From NCBI RefSeq assembly GCF_949628265.1, contig NC_088789.1, forward strand, positions 28,079,883 to 28,143,882: a stretch of DNA of 64,000 nt, written 5' to 3'. Within the stretch, counting starts at the first letter, position 1, and the number at the start of each line of letters is the position of its first letter. The stretch is from Cloeon dipterum (lineage: Eukaryota > Arthropoda > Insecta > Ephemeroptera > Baetidae). The position numbers and the translations under genes are program-made. The notes under the pieces are model-generated. The model made no database searches. It was given only the letters and a program-made list of their open reading frames with translations, and was not told where the DNA came from. Below, one piece after another: positions 1 to 12,100 of this stretch.

Positions 1-291
1 GCATGAAAAAGGGTCGCAGACCAATAGAATCCAAGCAAAAAATCAGTTTTTCGTGTTTTCACACAGAGGAACTTGAAATTCCATCGCGCAATTCAATTCA
101 ATTCAATTCAAATTTTTCTTTATTCATTAATTCGCGCACAGCAGAGCCTTTTAGAAAATATTTTTATATTATAAAACGAAACACTAATATAGTTGATCTC
201 CTAGCTTTCTAGAGGAAATCCACATAAATAATCGATATAACTTTCAAACTTATTATCATTTATTTTTAAATGGAAATGACCCATTTTTTAG
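1..291 (+). other. Last intron of copy A (3' part)
   Basis: Noncoding sequence recognisably homologous to the corresponding copy B intron: both contain a shared stretch just after the donor, an AACTTGAAATTCCATCGC block and a GCAGAGCCTTTT block. It contains a short tandem run of CAATT units at about 89-108, absent from copy B. Confidence 0.7.
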
Positions 292-576
292 GCATATGAA
301 ACGGCTCTGGCTGGCTACAATTTCTACCTGTTAGACGGCATTTTCCTGAACCACGTGTGGGGCTTGCAAAGTAGATCAATGCAGGGCAAAGCTCGGAAGA
401 AGGAGACATCGATGAACCACAAATTTTTCGCCAGCGTGCACGCTCGAGAACTGGCTGCGAGATACGACAGCGACAAATTTAACGTGCTCTCCATTCAGAA
501 GCAGGGAAAAAGGAACTACAACGTCGCCATGGAAACAGTTAAACCAAGAAATAAACAAATTAATTTAAACACCTAG
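292..576 (+). CDS. B4GAT1-like glycosyltransferase copy A, last exon only (partial)
   Basis: This is the final exon of a GT49 family (beta-1,4-glucuronyltransferase 1-like) gene whose earlier exons lie left of the window. It opens after an acceptor at 290-291 in phase 0 and reads 94 codons to TAG at 574-576. The peptide (AYETALAGYNFYLLD, then IFLNHVWG, later HARELAARYDSDKF) aligns residue for residue with the last exons of copies B and C. Positions 1-291 are the preceding intron, which is itself alignable with the copy B intron at 4331-4579, so A and B are a recent tandem pair. An AATAAA signal sits at 655-660. Known family members are type II Golgi enzymes; the substrate here is not shown by the sequence. 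Confidence 0.85.
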   Translation, partial: AYETALAGYNFYLLDGIFLNHVWGLQSRSMQGKARKKETSMNHKFFASVHARELAARYDSDKFNVLSIQKQGKRNYNVAMETVKPRNKQINLNT

Positions 577-1299
577 TTAAACAATCTACGATTACCTTTG
601 TTCTCACAAGGGTGATTTTCTCAGGAAAAAATACATGTTTTTATGTAATCTTCTAATAAAACAATGGGATTGAGTTTAAATACATATTAATGAACGACAT
701 AAATTACTATTATTGAGAAAGAAATAAATTCATTCGCAAAACGAAATCGAAATAATTAGAAATTTCAGTAATTTAAAGATAAAATAAATTGCAGATGATT
801 GAGGACTGGAGATTTTAGACTGTTCAATATTTTTTTGTGAGCTATCAATCGTTGCTAGATCGTCAAATTAACACGACTCATGCAATTTAAGTGATTTACA
901 CCGTACTTAAAACTATATATTAAACTCAATTTAACGCTGTTTCCAAAATTTTGTTCCTTATGCTCAAGACTAAAGCACTATTTAAAATTTTCCAACTCAA
1001 AAAATACAGAAAAACAGAAAAATTTGATTTTGTTACAAACCCTTGAATGAAAAGGACCTGTCAGAACATTAATTAAAGACCGACGCTCTTTATACATATT
1101 TTTGTAAAAGAGTAGTTATAAAAGCAGCGTAGACATGGAACTGAAACGCTTAATTATTCTACCTCTTATCAAATCGAGCTGGCAAAGTTTATGTCGCTCA
1201 TTTCAACATGCAGGCTTCGCCGATAAGGTGAAAAAAAGGACAGGAAGCCGGACATTTTGACCCGAATTTTTCCAGTCTCATTATGAACCTTGGAAACTA
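577..1299. other. Spacer between glycosyltransferase copies A and B
   Basis: AT-rich spacer. Its left part (577-740) matches the 3' flank of copy B (4850-4995), including the AATAAA signal. Its right part (about 750-960) matches 5755-5990, upstream of copy C. The pen-2 segment between these two blocks in the B-C spacer is missing here. A TATAAAA box at 1117-1123 is a plausible core promoter for copy B, about 180 nt before its ATG. At 1131-1160 there is a stretch resembling the start of copy C exon 1. Confidence 0.7.
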
Positions 1300-4200
1300 A
1301 TGAGAATGATGAAGAGAAAATCATTTCCTTTGTTACTATCGTTTCTCATCAACATTATATTTTTCCTCGCTGGGATTTTCGAGGCGCCAAGCACATCCGC
1401 CCGGAATGGAGAGGTATATCCATCTACTCACAAAAAATTATAATATTTATCTTTTTTTAATAAAAAAATAAGGCTTTAGTGACTGTGTCATCTCGAACAC
1501 TGTCGGGGGCGCAGACCCTCGGCTCCGTGGTAGTTGATAATGCCGATGCTGGAAACACGTCTTTGGTGGAAATATTTAAAAATACTCTTCTTCACGGAAA
1601 ATTGGATCAATCAGGAACATACCTGACGCTGTCAAATGTTATCGTGGCCCTGCACAACGAAAATGTTTTAAAGGTGAGTTTAAATTTTAATGAGGCGTAA
1701 GTAGTAGAGGTCTGAGCCGCTCATTTTTTGTAAACTGCTGGCTAAACCGGCTAAGCCGCATAAATCTGGCGGCTGCGGTGGATCGCCTAATATAGGCGGC
1801 TGCTGGCTCACGGCGCGGCTCGAGTCACTCACAAATCACCTTTCGGAAATTGAATTTTTTCTAACATTTTTTTACGAAGGTAATTAGGATTCACGAATTA
1901 ATTTTCTTATTAGTCCTTCCTATCAGTCAACAAGAGTAGTGAATCTCAAGACGCAGGGAATCGAAACTGGAAACTGGAATCCGGTCCTTTTTTTCCCTAT
2001 ATATTTATAATAATTTCCACCACAGCAAAAAAGCAAGCTGAAAACTGTAGAGTGGTTTTATAATTAGGTTTGGAAAAATTCCACTACAAAAAAAATACGA
2101 CATATTTTATTTTTCAGATTTTTTGCATCTCCAAATCTAAGGTTCTAGCCATCAGAATTGCAAAAATAAACCACCGTTAGACTCGTCTCAACCTCCAATA
2201 ACCAGCTAAAGTATTGAAGAATTGCGTCATCCACCCCTTTCAACTCCATTGCTACAATTTTGATAATAGAAATTTTATCATGCCCCTTCTGTGGGATTTA
2301 AAATATTTTATCCAAAAACCTTTCAAAATTAACTCCCCGTCCAAAATCAGAATAAAATTTATTGCAAATTTTTTTTTTTTAAAGAAATATATTTATTTTG
2401 AAAGCTACAGAAGTCCAGCCAATTCCGGAGAATTAACGGCTGGTGCTTATTCTGCTACACAAGGCAGCATAATTTTAGTACATTAGTGTGCAAATTACAT
2501 CAATAAATTATTTTTTAATGCAGTGTCGTCATTGAGAGTCCATTCTATTTTTAATAAGCCACTTTTTGATGTTTCGCTTCACAAAAGCGAAACATTATTG
2601 AATACAAAAATCTAGAGGCATACAATTTTTACTCTTTCTAAAGGGATGAAGTATAGAAACTTAGGGGTGCCATAGAGACTAAGCAAAAGCACCCCTTAAA
2701 CCTTCAGATTGTCATGGGAGGTCAAGACGAGTTCAACTGTGGGTAGTTTTTGCAATTCTGATGGTTAGGACCCGAGATTTGGAGTTTGAAATAATGTCAA
2801 AACACGAAATCACGAATTTTTAATTTTTTAACTCCAAATCCTGGGCTCTAACCATCAGAATTGCAAAAATTAAGTACCTTTAAGACACTATACTTGACCT
2901 ACCCTGAATAGCTGAATAGTTCAGGGTGTTCTAACCCTCACCCCTTTCAACCCCTTGGTTTTGTTATAATAAATTTGTACTCAAAAGCATTTTCTTCAGT
3001 TTTAAAAATATTTTAGCGATTGGGGTTGGAAGGTAAGCACCCCTAAACCCTTCAGCTGGTCAGGGGAGGTTTAAATAAGTTCAACGGTGGCTATTTTTTG
3101 TAATTCTGATAGTTAGAACCCGAGATTTCAAGTTGCAAATATAACGAAATTTAAAATATTTCTATTTTTCTTACTTATTTGAAAAAAAATAAATAAAACT
3201 GAAAGTTTTTTGACATGGGACAACATTTATTTACATTTCCTAATGTTCAAAGCCATTTTCAAAAATACATTTAGATTTTTTATTCTTAAATAGTTGATTA
3301 GAGAGCACTAAGAGCTCGGATCGGCGCGGCTCGCTCAGACCTCGAAGCGTTAGGCGTCATTCAATTTTTTATTTAATTTTTATAGGAGCCTCTGTGTGTT
3401 GCAATCCAATCGTCTTTTGACCAGCTCCACAAACTTCCTGATTTTGTTTCCACGTGGCCAGGACCCGTCTCCCTCGCAGTCTTCGCGCCTGGCGACGAAT
3501 TTCTCCTCGCAATCTCATACGCAAAATATTTAAGAGCCTGTTTTCCAGCAATCAAAGCCCAGGTAAGTATTTTAACACTGCTTTTTACCAATTCCTTATT
3601 CAACGCTGCAATTAAAAATGATTAATAAAATTTAATAAACGAGAATGAAATGCAATCTTTTGACACTTATTAGGTGAACTGGCACTTTGCTTTTCCCATC
3701 GATTACCAAGCCAACGAGCATTCCATCGGCCAGGTCTGGCGGGACATGGCGTTGAACTGCAGTCAGAACCAAAATGAAACCCTTGTGAGAGTGCAGGAGA
3801 GACTGAGTCCAGAGGCGAGAGAAGACATATCTGCGAAGAGAAAAAACCACAAACTGCCGTACCCGCAAAACCTGATGCGAAATTTGGCTCGGCAGCACTG
3901 CCTGAGCGAGTGGGTCATGTGTCCGGACATAGACATGTTGTTTCCCAGGCCTGACCCGCAGGTGCAGCCGCCCCTAACGGACAGACTGAAAGCTTTTCTG
4001 CAGTCCCCATCAGCCACAAAATGTGCAAATTGCGCTTTCGTGTTTCCTCTGTACGAAGTGGAGCACGAAAATTTCACCCTGCCGAGCAGCAAAAGCGAGT
4101 TGCTGGCGTACAAAAAGAGAAACTGGGCCCAGATTTACCACGACAAGGTTTTCAGTCCGAACCAGGGCTGTTCTAAACTGGCCACCTGGGAGCAGAGGTC

Positions 4201-4849
4201 TGAGGAAAACGTGCAGGTCGCCTACAAAATTGAGTTTAAAATGTTATGCGAGCCAATCTACGTGGCTAAACGGGGAACTCCCGTGTTTGACGAGAGATAC
4301 GTCGGTTACGGAATGACCAGGAACACTCAGGTACGAATTTAATTTCCATTAAAAGGGTCACAAACAAATAGAATCCAAAAAACTGTTTTTTAATTTAACA
4401 CTCAGGGAACTTGAAATTCCATCGCACTGCAGAGCCTTTTTTCAAGTTATATGCAATATATTTATGATGAAAAACGAAACACTATTAGTTGATCTCCTTT
4501 CTAGAGGCACTCAACATGATTGAAACTGTCAAAATTATTGTCATTTATTTTTAAAAGGAAATTATTACTCATTTTTTAGGCATACGAAACAGCTCTGGCT
4601 GGCTACACTTTCCACCTGTTAGACGGCATTTTCCTGAACCACGTGTGGGGTTTGCAAAGTAGATCAATGCAGGATTTCGCTCGGAAGCGAGAGGCATCGA
4701 AGAATTACATATTTTTCACCAGCGTGCATGCTCGAGAACTGGCTGCGAGATACGACAGCGACAAATTTAACGTGCTTGCCATGCAGAAGCAGGGCAAGAG
4801 GAACTACAACGTCGTCATGGGAACAGTTAAACCAAGAAAACAAATTTAA
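1300..4849 (+). CDS. B4GAT1-like glycosyltransferase copy B, complete, five exons
   Basis: Predicted exons are 1300-1413, 1473-1673, 3386-3562, 3674-4330 and 4580-4849. All junctions are GT-AG in phase 0, giving 472 residues. Exon 1 encodes a short basic N-terminus (MRMMKRK) and one hydrophobic segment at about residues 8-26, the type II signal anchor expected of a Golgi enzyme. The GT49 catalytic region covers exons 3-5 and carries the WPGPVSLAVFA strand, MRNLARQHC, and an intact DxD-type metal site CPDIDMLFP (D249, D251). Family knowledge: B4GAT1 adds glucuronic acid to xylose on the alpha-dystroglycan glycan. Insects have several such paralogues, so the acceptor here is uncertain. The start was chosen because exon 1 is exactly the length of copy C exon 1 (114 nt). 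AATAAA is at 4913-4918. Confidence 0.9.
1674..3385. repeat. Repeat-filled intron 2 of copy B
   Basis: This 1.7-kb intron is far longer than its copy C counterpart (56 nt). It holds two successive foldbacks of the dispersed CCAAATCT/ATCAGAATTGC family, with direct arms near 2122-2250 and 2825-2960 and inverted arms near 2680-2795 and 3020-3140. GAGGTCTGAGC-type motifs occur near 1709 and, inverted, near 3345. Together they suggest one composite insertion of about 1.6 kb. Confidence 0.65.
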
Positions 4850-5041
4850 ACACCTTTGTTCTCACAAGGGTTATTTTCTCAAGAAAAAATAAATGTTTGC
4901 ATGTTTTCTTCTAATAAAACAATGGAATTGAGTTTAAATATTATTTAAAGACATAAATTATTATTGTTGAAAGAAATAAATTCATTTACACCAAAATTAA
5001 AGCCTTACTTTAAATATATTCACATCGATAATTTGCGTCAG

Positions 5042-5468
5042 TCACGGAATGCCTTGAGGAATCATGAAGGAAATACTGTCAGCGAATTCTCCCCATTCTG
5101 CTCTCTTGGTTTGAAATATGATGATCCAAGTTGTGAGGCCTGCAGCCCAAATAACTGCTCCGATCGCAGAGAGAATCACGTCTGCAATAATATTATGAAT
5201 CATAATTTTCCGGCTTAAATTTCTAATCGCAATACGCACATCGCCTTATCAGCTTCTGCTCCTCAAATGGATTCCTCCTGAATGCCTCCCAGAAAAACCA
5301 CACAGCGTTGATTGCCCACAAAAACGGCAGAAAAGCAAATCCACCTGTATATTATAAGAGGATATTAAAAAAAATTGTCGAGAAGAAAAATCAAGAAATA
5401 AACCCACCTCTAAAATACCACTTGCAAAGATCAAGTTTTTGGTCGTCTTTCAACTTTCCTAAATCCAT
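5042..5468 (-). CDS. pen-2: PEN-2, gamma-secretase subunit, complete, three exons
   Basis: PEN-2 is the small integral membrane subunit of gamma-secretase that promotes presenilin endoproteolysis, acting on Notch and APP-type substrates. In transcription order the exons are 5468-5408, 5344-5240 and 5181-5042 (61, 105 and 140 nt). Introns are 63 and 58 nt, both phase 1. The product is 101 residues, the same length as human PEN-2. Diagnostic family features visible are the MDL start, an [18 protein letters not shown] segment, [16 protein letters not shown], and the C-terminal SFMIPQGIP with TGA at 5044-5042. The gene lies antisense between glycosyltransferase copies B and C. About 290 nt upstream is a GC-rich stretch (5640-5745) that may be its promoter. 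Confidence 0.95.
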
Positions 5469-6397
5469 TTCGCAGGCAGATCGGCAGCAGAATTTGTTTT
5501 ACAACAGGAAAATAGGTGGAATCGTGAAATCGGACGATTCTTTAAGGCTAATCCTTTTTAGGGTAGATCAGCAGGTTATAGATAGGATGGTCAGCTGGTG
5601 GGTTGTGCACTAATAAATAAACGAAACAAACACTGACGAGTTGAGTGCCACGCCCCCTTTGCGAGCAGAGAAGAGAGGGAATGCGAAAACGGCGCGAAAC
5701 GACTGCTCTCGCCGGGTATTCGCGTTCGCGCGCGCTGCCAAGAAATATAATAATCGAAATATTTATAAATTTCAACAGTTTTAAGTTAAAACAAATTGCA
5801 GATGATTAAGGACTGTGGAATTTAGACGGTTGAATACTTTTTCTTAGCTTTCAATCGTCGCTAGACCGTCAAATTAACCAAATTTACATGAATCATGCAA
5901 TTTAAAGTCATTTGAATGATTAACATCTTTTACTTAAAACTGTATTAAACCCAAATTTATGCTTTAATTCTCAAATGAAGTCCTTTATGCTCAAGATTTT
6001 AGATTTCTAAGTGAGATTTTCAATCTAAAAAATTTAGTTTGGTCAAAAACAGAAATATTATTTTCATATCAGCAAAAATTTCAATTTATTGCAAAAAACT
6101 GATTGAAGAGAAAAATATAACGATCCAAAAATTATTTGAAACTGTCTCAATTTAAGATGCTTTTCAAAATTAATGTCATGAACCTCAAGATTAAAATAAT
6201 TCACCTAAAAAATTATCATAGAACTGTGTGTGAAAATACTTTCGAACAATCGGTATATATACTTAAAATAATATAATAAGACATGCAAAGACCGCCCCCA
6301 TTATCATGGTTATCAACTTTCTGTAAACTTCCGCGTCGGCGTGCTGTATTTTTCAAGAAAAGCAGGAGTTGACACGCACACCTGGCACCTGGCAGAC
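5469..6397. other. Intergenic region between pen-2 and copy C
   Basis: Positions 5640-5745 form a GC-rich stretch suited to a pen-2 promoter. Positions 5755-5990 match the A-B spacer at about 750-960. A TATATATA-like sequence near 6253 precedes the copy C ATG by about 145 nt and could be its core promoter. Nothing else is recognised. Confidence 0.5.
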
Positions 6398-8221
6398 ATG
6401 GACTTGAAACGCTTTCTACCTCTCATATTTGCCCTTTACATTTTCCTAGCAGTCGGTTTAGTCCTTTTGTTCACTAGAAAAACCACCGAAATCCACATTG
6501 AGACGATTAAGGTAACAAAAAATCCGCAAAAAAACGCTAAAATAGTTCAAATTTAAAATTTCAGCGAGAACATTTCACGAATTTTTCACAAATATCTACA
6601 AACAAGAGCAGAAATGCAGCTTTAAGTTTTGAGGACATAAAATTCGCCACGCTGTTTGACGACATTGCCCTGAAGGATTTGTCCGACGTGCAGTTGGCTG
6701 TGATTTACAACCAGACCCTCCTGGAAAGCTATTTCGACGACCAAGCCACTTTTTACATTCTCCACGACGCTTTCCAAGGCACAAACTATCTCTCCCTTGC
6801 AAAGGTATTTGAAATAAATTAAAATTTGCTTAAAAATTAACCTGATTGAATTACAAAAAGGACCCTGTCTGCGTTGCACTGACTTTGTCACCTGACCAAA
6901 TTCCACAAATTGCAAATTATTTGCAAACCTGGCCAGGCAGCGTTTCCGTGGCAGTCTTCGTTTCTTCTTTGGATTTCTACTACGCTATTATTTTGATCAA
7001 CCTCCTGCGGGAGTGCAATAAAGACGTTTTCAAACAGGTAAAAAATGCAAATATTGTTAAAATTAAATCACTGAAAATTAAGAGAGAATCAAACTGAGAA
7101 AGGTTTGCAGGGGAATCAAGCGGCAAGCATTTTCCGAGTAAAATTTTATTATTTAGGGGCACACCATTGGATAAATCATGTATTTTTTTCGATAAATTTG
7201 GGAAAATCTAAAAATTTAGCCAATACATAGTCCTGAATTGTATTTCTAAATTCCATAATTTTTCAGGTCAGTTGGCATTTCGTTCTGCCGAGGAATTTCA
7301 CCCCACCAATTAGCAAGCTGGGGATTTTGAGGACAGAACTAGATTGTTCTGTGGACATGCACGAATCGTACAATGTGTTGAGCAAATTGTTTAACAAAGA
7401 CAAGGAAAAATCGCCTCTGCCGCTGCCAATTAACACGATGCGAAACGTGGCGAGCAGGCATTGCAGAAACGAATGGGTCATTGCCCCAGAGGTCGACCTC
7501 AGATTTCCTTCTGACAAATCAATTTATCCGAAACTGGTGAACTTCTTCAACGCAGCCAATGCTTTCCAGTGCGTCAAGTGCGCCTTTTTGCCGGCGACGT
7601 ACGACGTTCTCAACGGCGTCATTCCTGAAAACAAAAAGCAACTCGTGGAGCTGGTTTTAAACGGAACTGCACACGTGTACCACGAGAAGAAAAGCAATTT
7701 CAGAAATTTTACAGGAAATCTCAGTTTCTGGGAAGCTTTGCCGCACAATAATGATGACTTTGTGGTTGCCTCCAAAATTAATTTAAAGTTTCCCGACCAG
7801 CCAATTTACATCACGAGACATGGCATGCCGAAATTTGATGAAAGATATTTGGGACACAGCTGGACCAGAAGTGTCCAGGTAAATCAACCCTCTCTGAAAT
7901 TATACGCATTCAAAATTTATATATTTATTTCAGGCTCTGGAAATGCAGCTTGCGGAGTACAGGTTTTTCCTTCTGGACACAATTTTCCTTGTCCATGTGA
8001 ATGGCACGAAGATCAATCAGGCAAATACTCAAGTGAACAAGCAAATTTTGACTCATCACTTGAGAGAACTGTCATTGAGATACGACGAATACCTGGAAGA
8101 ACTAATCGAGCTCTACCCGTACGATTCTCCTCGGCTGGTGGACATTGTGCAGTCACCCCATGAACTAGAGAGGAAAACCGACCGTGAAGGTCTTCAAGGA
8201 AAAATAAAAAATGCCGATTAA
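6398..8221 (+). CDS. B4GAT1-like glycosyltransferase copy C, complete, five exons
   Basis: Exons are 6398-6511, 6565-6804, 6861-7037, 7267-7878 and 7934-8221, all phase 0, giving 476 residues. Exon 1 starts MDLKRF and has a strong hydrophobic anchor at about residues 6-27. Exons 1 and 3 are exactly as long as in copy B (114 and 177 nt), which supports the model. Exon 3 keeps the WPGSVSVAVF strand and exon 4 keeps MRNVASRHC. The metal-binding motif is altered: copy B has DID, whereas this copy reads APEVDLRF, so the first acidic position is Glu (E252, D254). The protein is clearly more diverged than A is from B. An AATAAA lies at 8296-8301. It is probably a Golgi protein; whether it is fully active is open. 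Confidence 0.9.
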
Positions 8222-9157
8222 ATTATTTATAAGAACAATTTTTATTTGTTCTAAATATCTTCACCAAGAATTATTTATTTACAATACACGATAATAATAA
8301 ATTAGTAAGTCTTGTTGTTTTATCTGTAGTTAATAGTATTTTAAATGTACACGTAAAATGGGAAAAATTCAATTAATTGTTCATCATTTTTTTAAGAATT
8401 AAAAATGTCGAAAATGACCGCCCATCCACAGTTATTGGCAAAGCAGCCTGTCCCCGGTCCCCGCACATTATTACACGAATTATTCGCGAGTTCAACACGC
8501 TTGATGTTCGCGCAAATCTATCGCCTCTAAAATATTTATGCAAACCGGTGTACGCCTAAAATACACATTGAAAAGCTCCGTTATCCAATATTACGCGCAG
8601 TTGTTGCCCAGCACCACCTCCGCAATTGAAAACAAGAATTCTTGAAAAACCCCATGACCCATGACGTGTATTATGAATGTACCAATATTCATTCTCCAAA
8701 CAACAACTCCTCGTTATAAATGTCAATCATAATCGAGGAACAGTTAAATTACAGAATTAGTAAAAAATTTAATTGATTTGTTCGCTTGATTACCATTCCA
8801 CCAATCAAAATCTATTCAACGATGTGTGAATTAATAAAATTCCCTATGTTATGAAATAACGAACATGATTTTACAGAAGTGATTAGCATACAAGCCGATT
8901 TTCTCAGAATTTTTAAACGACAATTTAGTCCTATCTAATTTTTTAAGCCATTGCGTCAGGAATGATATGATTTTTCAGATTTTTCCGTATGCTGAAAAGG
9001 TTTTTCTTTATTTACAATCATGCGCAATTGATACATCAGCTCTTTATTGTTTCTCCACAACGATAGTTAGCTACACAAACACCTCTGTGTCTTGGTCAGC
9101 AAAATGAGCACTAGAAATCTCTGGGCAAACAAGCAGCAGATTACAGCATTATCGCAT
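8222..9157. other. Convergent 3' intergenic region (copy C and SDR)
   Basis: AT-rich sequence between two converging genes. It contains the copy C polyadenylation signal (8296-8301) and, on the minus strand, AATAAA signals for the SDR at 9043-9048 and about 9007. A slightly GC-richer patch at 8410-8570 has no coding pattern I recognise. Confidence 0.5.
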
Positions 9158-12100
9158 TTACTTAATTTCCAAATCATTAATATCAGTACCTGCCAAGCCT
9201 GCGGGGGGAACGTCTGGTATGCTCTTGCTCATAATTCTGTCCTGCCATTCCGTTGGTATCGACGTCAACAAATGCACCATGAATTTAGTGCTCAGAGACG
9301 GAATGTAGGTTATCTAAAAGAAGTGTATCAAATTACTTCCGTCCGTAAAAAAATCGTAAAAATAATACCTTTGGCTCTTTACTGAGTATTGCGTCCACCA
9401 TGTCGTCGACAACCTCACTCGTGTTAGTCCTAGATAATTTCTTTCCGGCTTTCAGGTAAAGCGTCTGCCGAAATTTAGATTAGAGAATTAGAAATCAATA
9501 ATTAAAATGTCAATTTAGCAACCTTAAAAGTTTGGAAATAATTTTCTCCGTAAGATTTTTTTACTTCTGGCTCAGTTTTATCCCAGTGCGACTGAAGCGA
9601 GTTTCCAATATTTTCAGCCGAACTTAGCGGAGTCCTATTTTTTTTAAATATTTTACCAATTTTAATATTGTCTAAATTCTAATCCGCCTTCTTACATGTA
9701 CGCCGTGGGTTGAATAGTGTGCACAGAAATTTTGAACGGTTTCATTTCCTTTCTCAAGACGTCTGCAAATGAAATAATGGCATGCTTCGACATGCTGTAC
9801 GCTGAAAATCCAGGCAAAGAGTATCTGCCTAAAAGAAAACATTCGGTCTATTTATTTCATTTAAATAATCGGATCATTTACCAGCCACTGAAGCGGTGAA
9901 AACGACTCGCGAGCCTCTCTTCAAGCGGAGCAAAGGTAAAAAGGCTTTCGTCACTCTGATTGTGCCGAAAGTGTTGACTTCAAGCACTTTGTAAAAAGTT
10001 TCTATGCTCGTCCACTCAACTTGGCCGTACTCCGCGATGCCTGCATTATTCACCAGCGCGTGAAGCTCTATATTTGAAAAGAAGCTTTTGGGGAAATTAT
10101 CATTTAAATATTTTAAAATACTTTTGTCGTCTCCCAAGTCGAATTTTATGAACTCCACAGCTTCATCGATAGATTTCTGATTTGTGATGTTGATTTCGAT
10201 GACTTTGCACCCTTTTGTTCTTAATTGCTCGGCGCCGTCCGAGTCCTGGTTCAGCACGCCTGCATACACGGGGATTCCCATCGAGTTGAGATACAGGGCC
10301 AGTTTGAAACCAAATCCAGTGTCGCATCCTTTATCAAAATTGTTAGTATTAAAAATCTGTTAAATGTTTTAGGGCTGGGAATTTGAGACTTTTTTTCTGT
10401 GTGGCATCAGATTAGCACAAATTATGCAATTTTAAGTCTTAAAACTGTTTAAATTTTCTTTGAAATAATTTTAAAAACAAAAGTTTCGATCAGAATCACT
10501 GAATTTAACGCTGCCTGTAAATTCACAAAAAAGTAGAAGTCGGTAAATAGTATTTTACAATCACTTGGTCGCTTTTAGTATTCATTCAACGTCTCTAATT
10601 GAGCCTAACTCCAGGCAAAGTACATAGTTTTGAGGATTTTGATTATTTTTATGCCGCTCCTTGACAGGGCGAGTGGCGCGGCTTGGGGAAAATATGAGAA
10701 CGTGCGCGAGAAATTGGGTCGGTGTGCAGTCGGCTAACTAACAATGAGAGAGAGAAAAGAGGGTGACGCGAGGCAGAAGTTAGTGCAATTGTGTAAAGTG
10801 CAGTTTATCTCTCATTGGGCAACATCCCGCAGCCACGATGTCGGACAAGGTTGGGGCGAATAAAAAGGTATAGAGTGTATATTTGTTTAAATTTCGCGTT
10901 TTTTAATGCCTTCGGCCTTCCCCTTTCAGATAGCCAAGTCAGAGATAGGGATGTAGATTTTAGAAACTCACACTGCGGTAGGCGCCATACCCTAACAAAA
11001 TCTCAGCTTCTAATAGTCAGATTTATGAAAACCGCACACCACTAGACTCGGCCTTAATCTCTCCCTTAAACAGAGAAAAATAGTCCAAGGGTACCACCCC
11101 TTCAACCCTATTTAGCACAGTAAAAAACTAAAATTTTAGTTTTTGTTTAGCTTGCACCTCTTTAATTTTATCACCCTTAAACCACTTCAGTTGATTAAGG
11201 AGCGCGAATTCGAGCCAAGCGGCATGCAGTTTTGTAAATCCGATGCTTTAGAAATGAGATTTAAATGTCATTCTATTTTTTATCATGCCGGTTTCTGAAA
11301 GAAAAAACGCGTTTTCGCCAAATCTTAGCTTCTAATAGCAGATATTAAAAAACTTCACACGGTTTGACTCTTCATATAATCTACCCTAGATAATTGAATA
11401 GAAACCCTTTTCAACCCTTAAAAGGTCATAAGGTGCTGTAATAACAATTTTTTAAAATTTTACATCTTTAGAATGCAAAAGTGGGGTTTAAATATTTGGC
11501 ACTTATAAAAAACGTTCTCTATCTGGGGAAGGCTGAAATTATTCTAGCGGTGTTTGATTTTTGAATACCTGATAATTACAAGCGGAGATTTAAGCGTGTA
11601 AACATTTTTTCAAATCCAAGTGGAATTTATTTTTTACAATAAAGTAAAATCACCAAAGCAGTTTTAGAGTTATCCAACCTAATTTTGCTGCGAGTCACAA
11701 TCGCGCTCATCTATCACTATTTAAAAAAAAGGGGGAAGATATTGTTTTATCTCAAATATTCGCTCAGGTATTTAATGAATGTGTGCACGCAGAGAGTGCG
11801 AAGTTAGACTCATGAATATGTAACTAATTTTTTGCCCGTAAAAATGAGAGAAAGTCGGGGTTTTCTTATAGTGACTTCAGCAAAAATCAACCCGTCGAGA
11901 AAAAATGATAAAAATCACAATTTTCGAAAGCCATACTAATGTTCATAACCGCCAACAAAAAGGCACTGATTCCTTATTCTACACTTTTAAAACTATATCT
12001 TTTGGAGTGCAGAAAACCAAATTCGGTTCAGCCAACCACCGTAGCATCGTAAAAAAATATTTGAAATAAAAATATTTTCCGACGTTTCTACGGCGATTGG

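Noticed and set aside
1135..1227. Alternative first coding exon for copy B (MELKRLIILPLI)
   Set aside because: Has a usable donor but lacks a proper membrane anchor and lies at or before the expected transcription start; 1300-1413 matches copy C in length.
3763..4316. Alternative frames within glycosyltransferase copy B exon 4
   Set aside because: They overlap a conserved GT49 exon with matching introns; shadows only.
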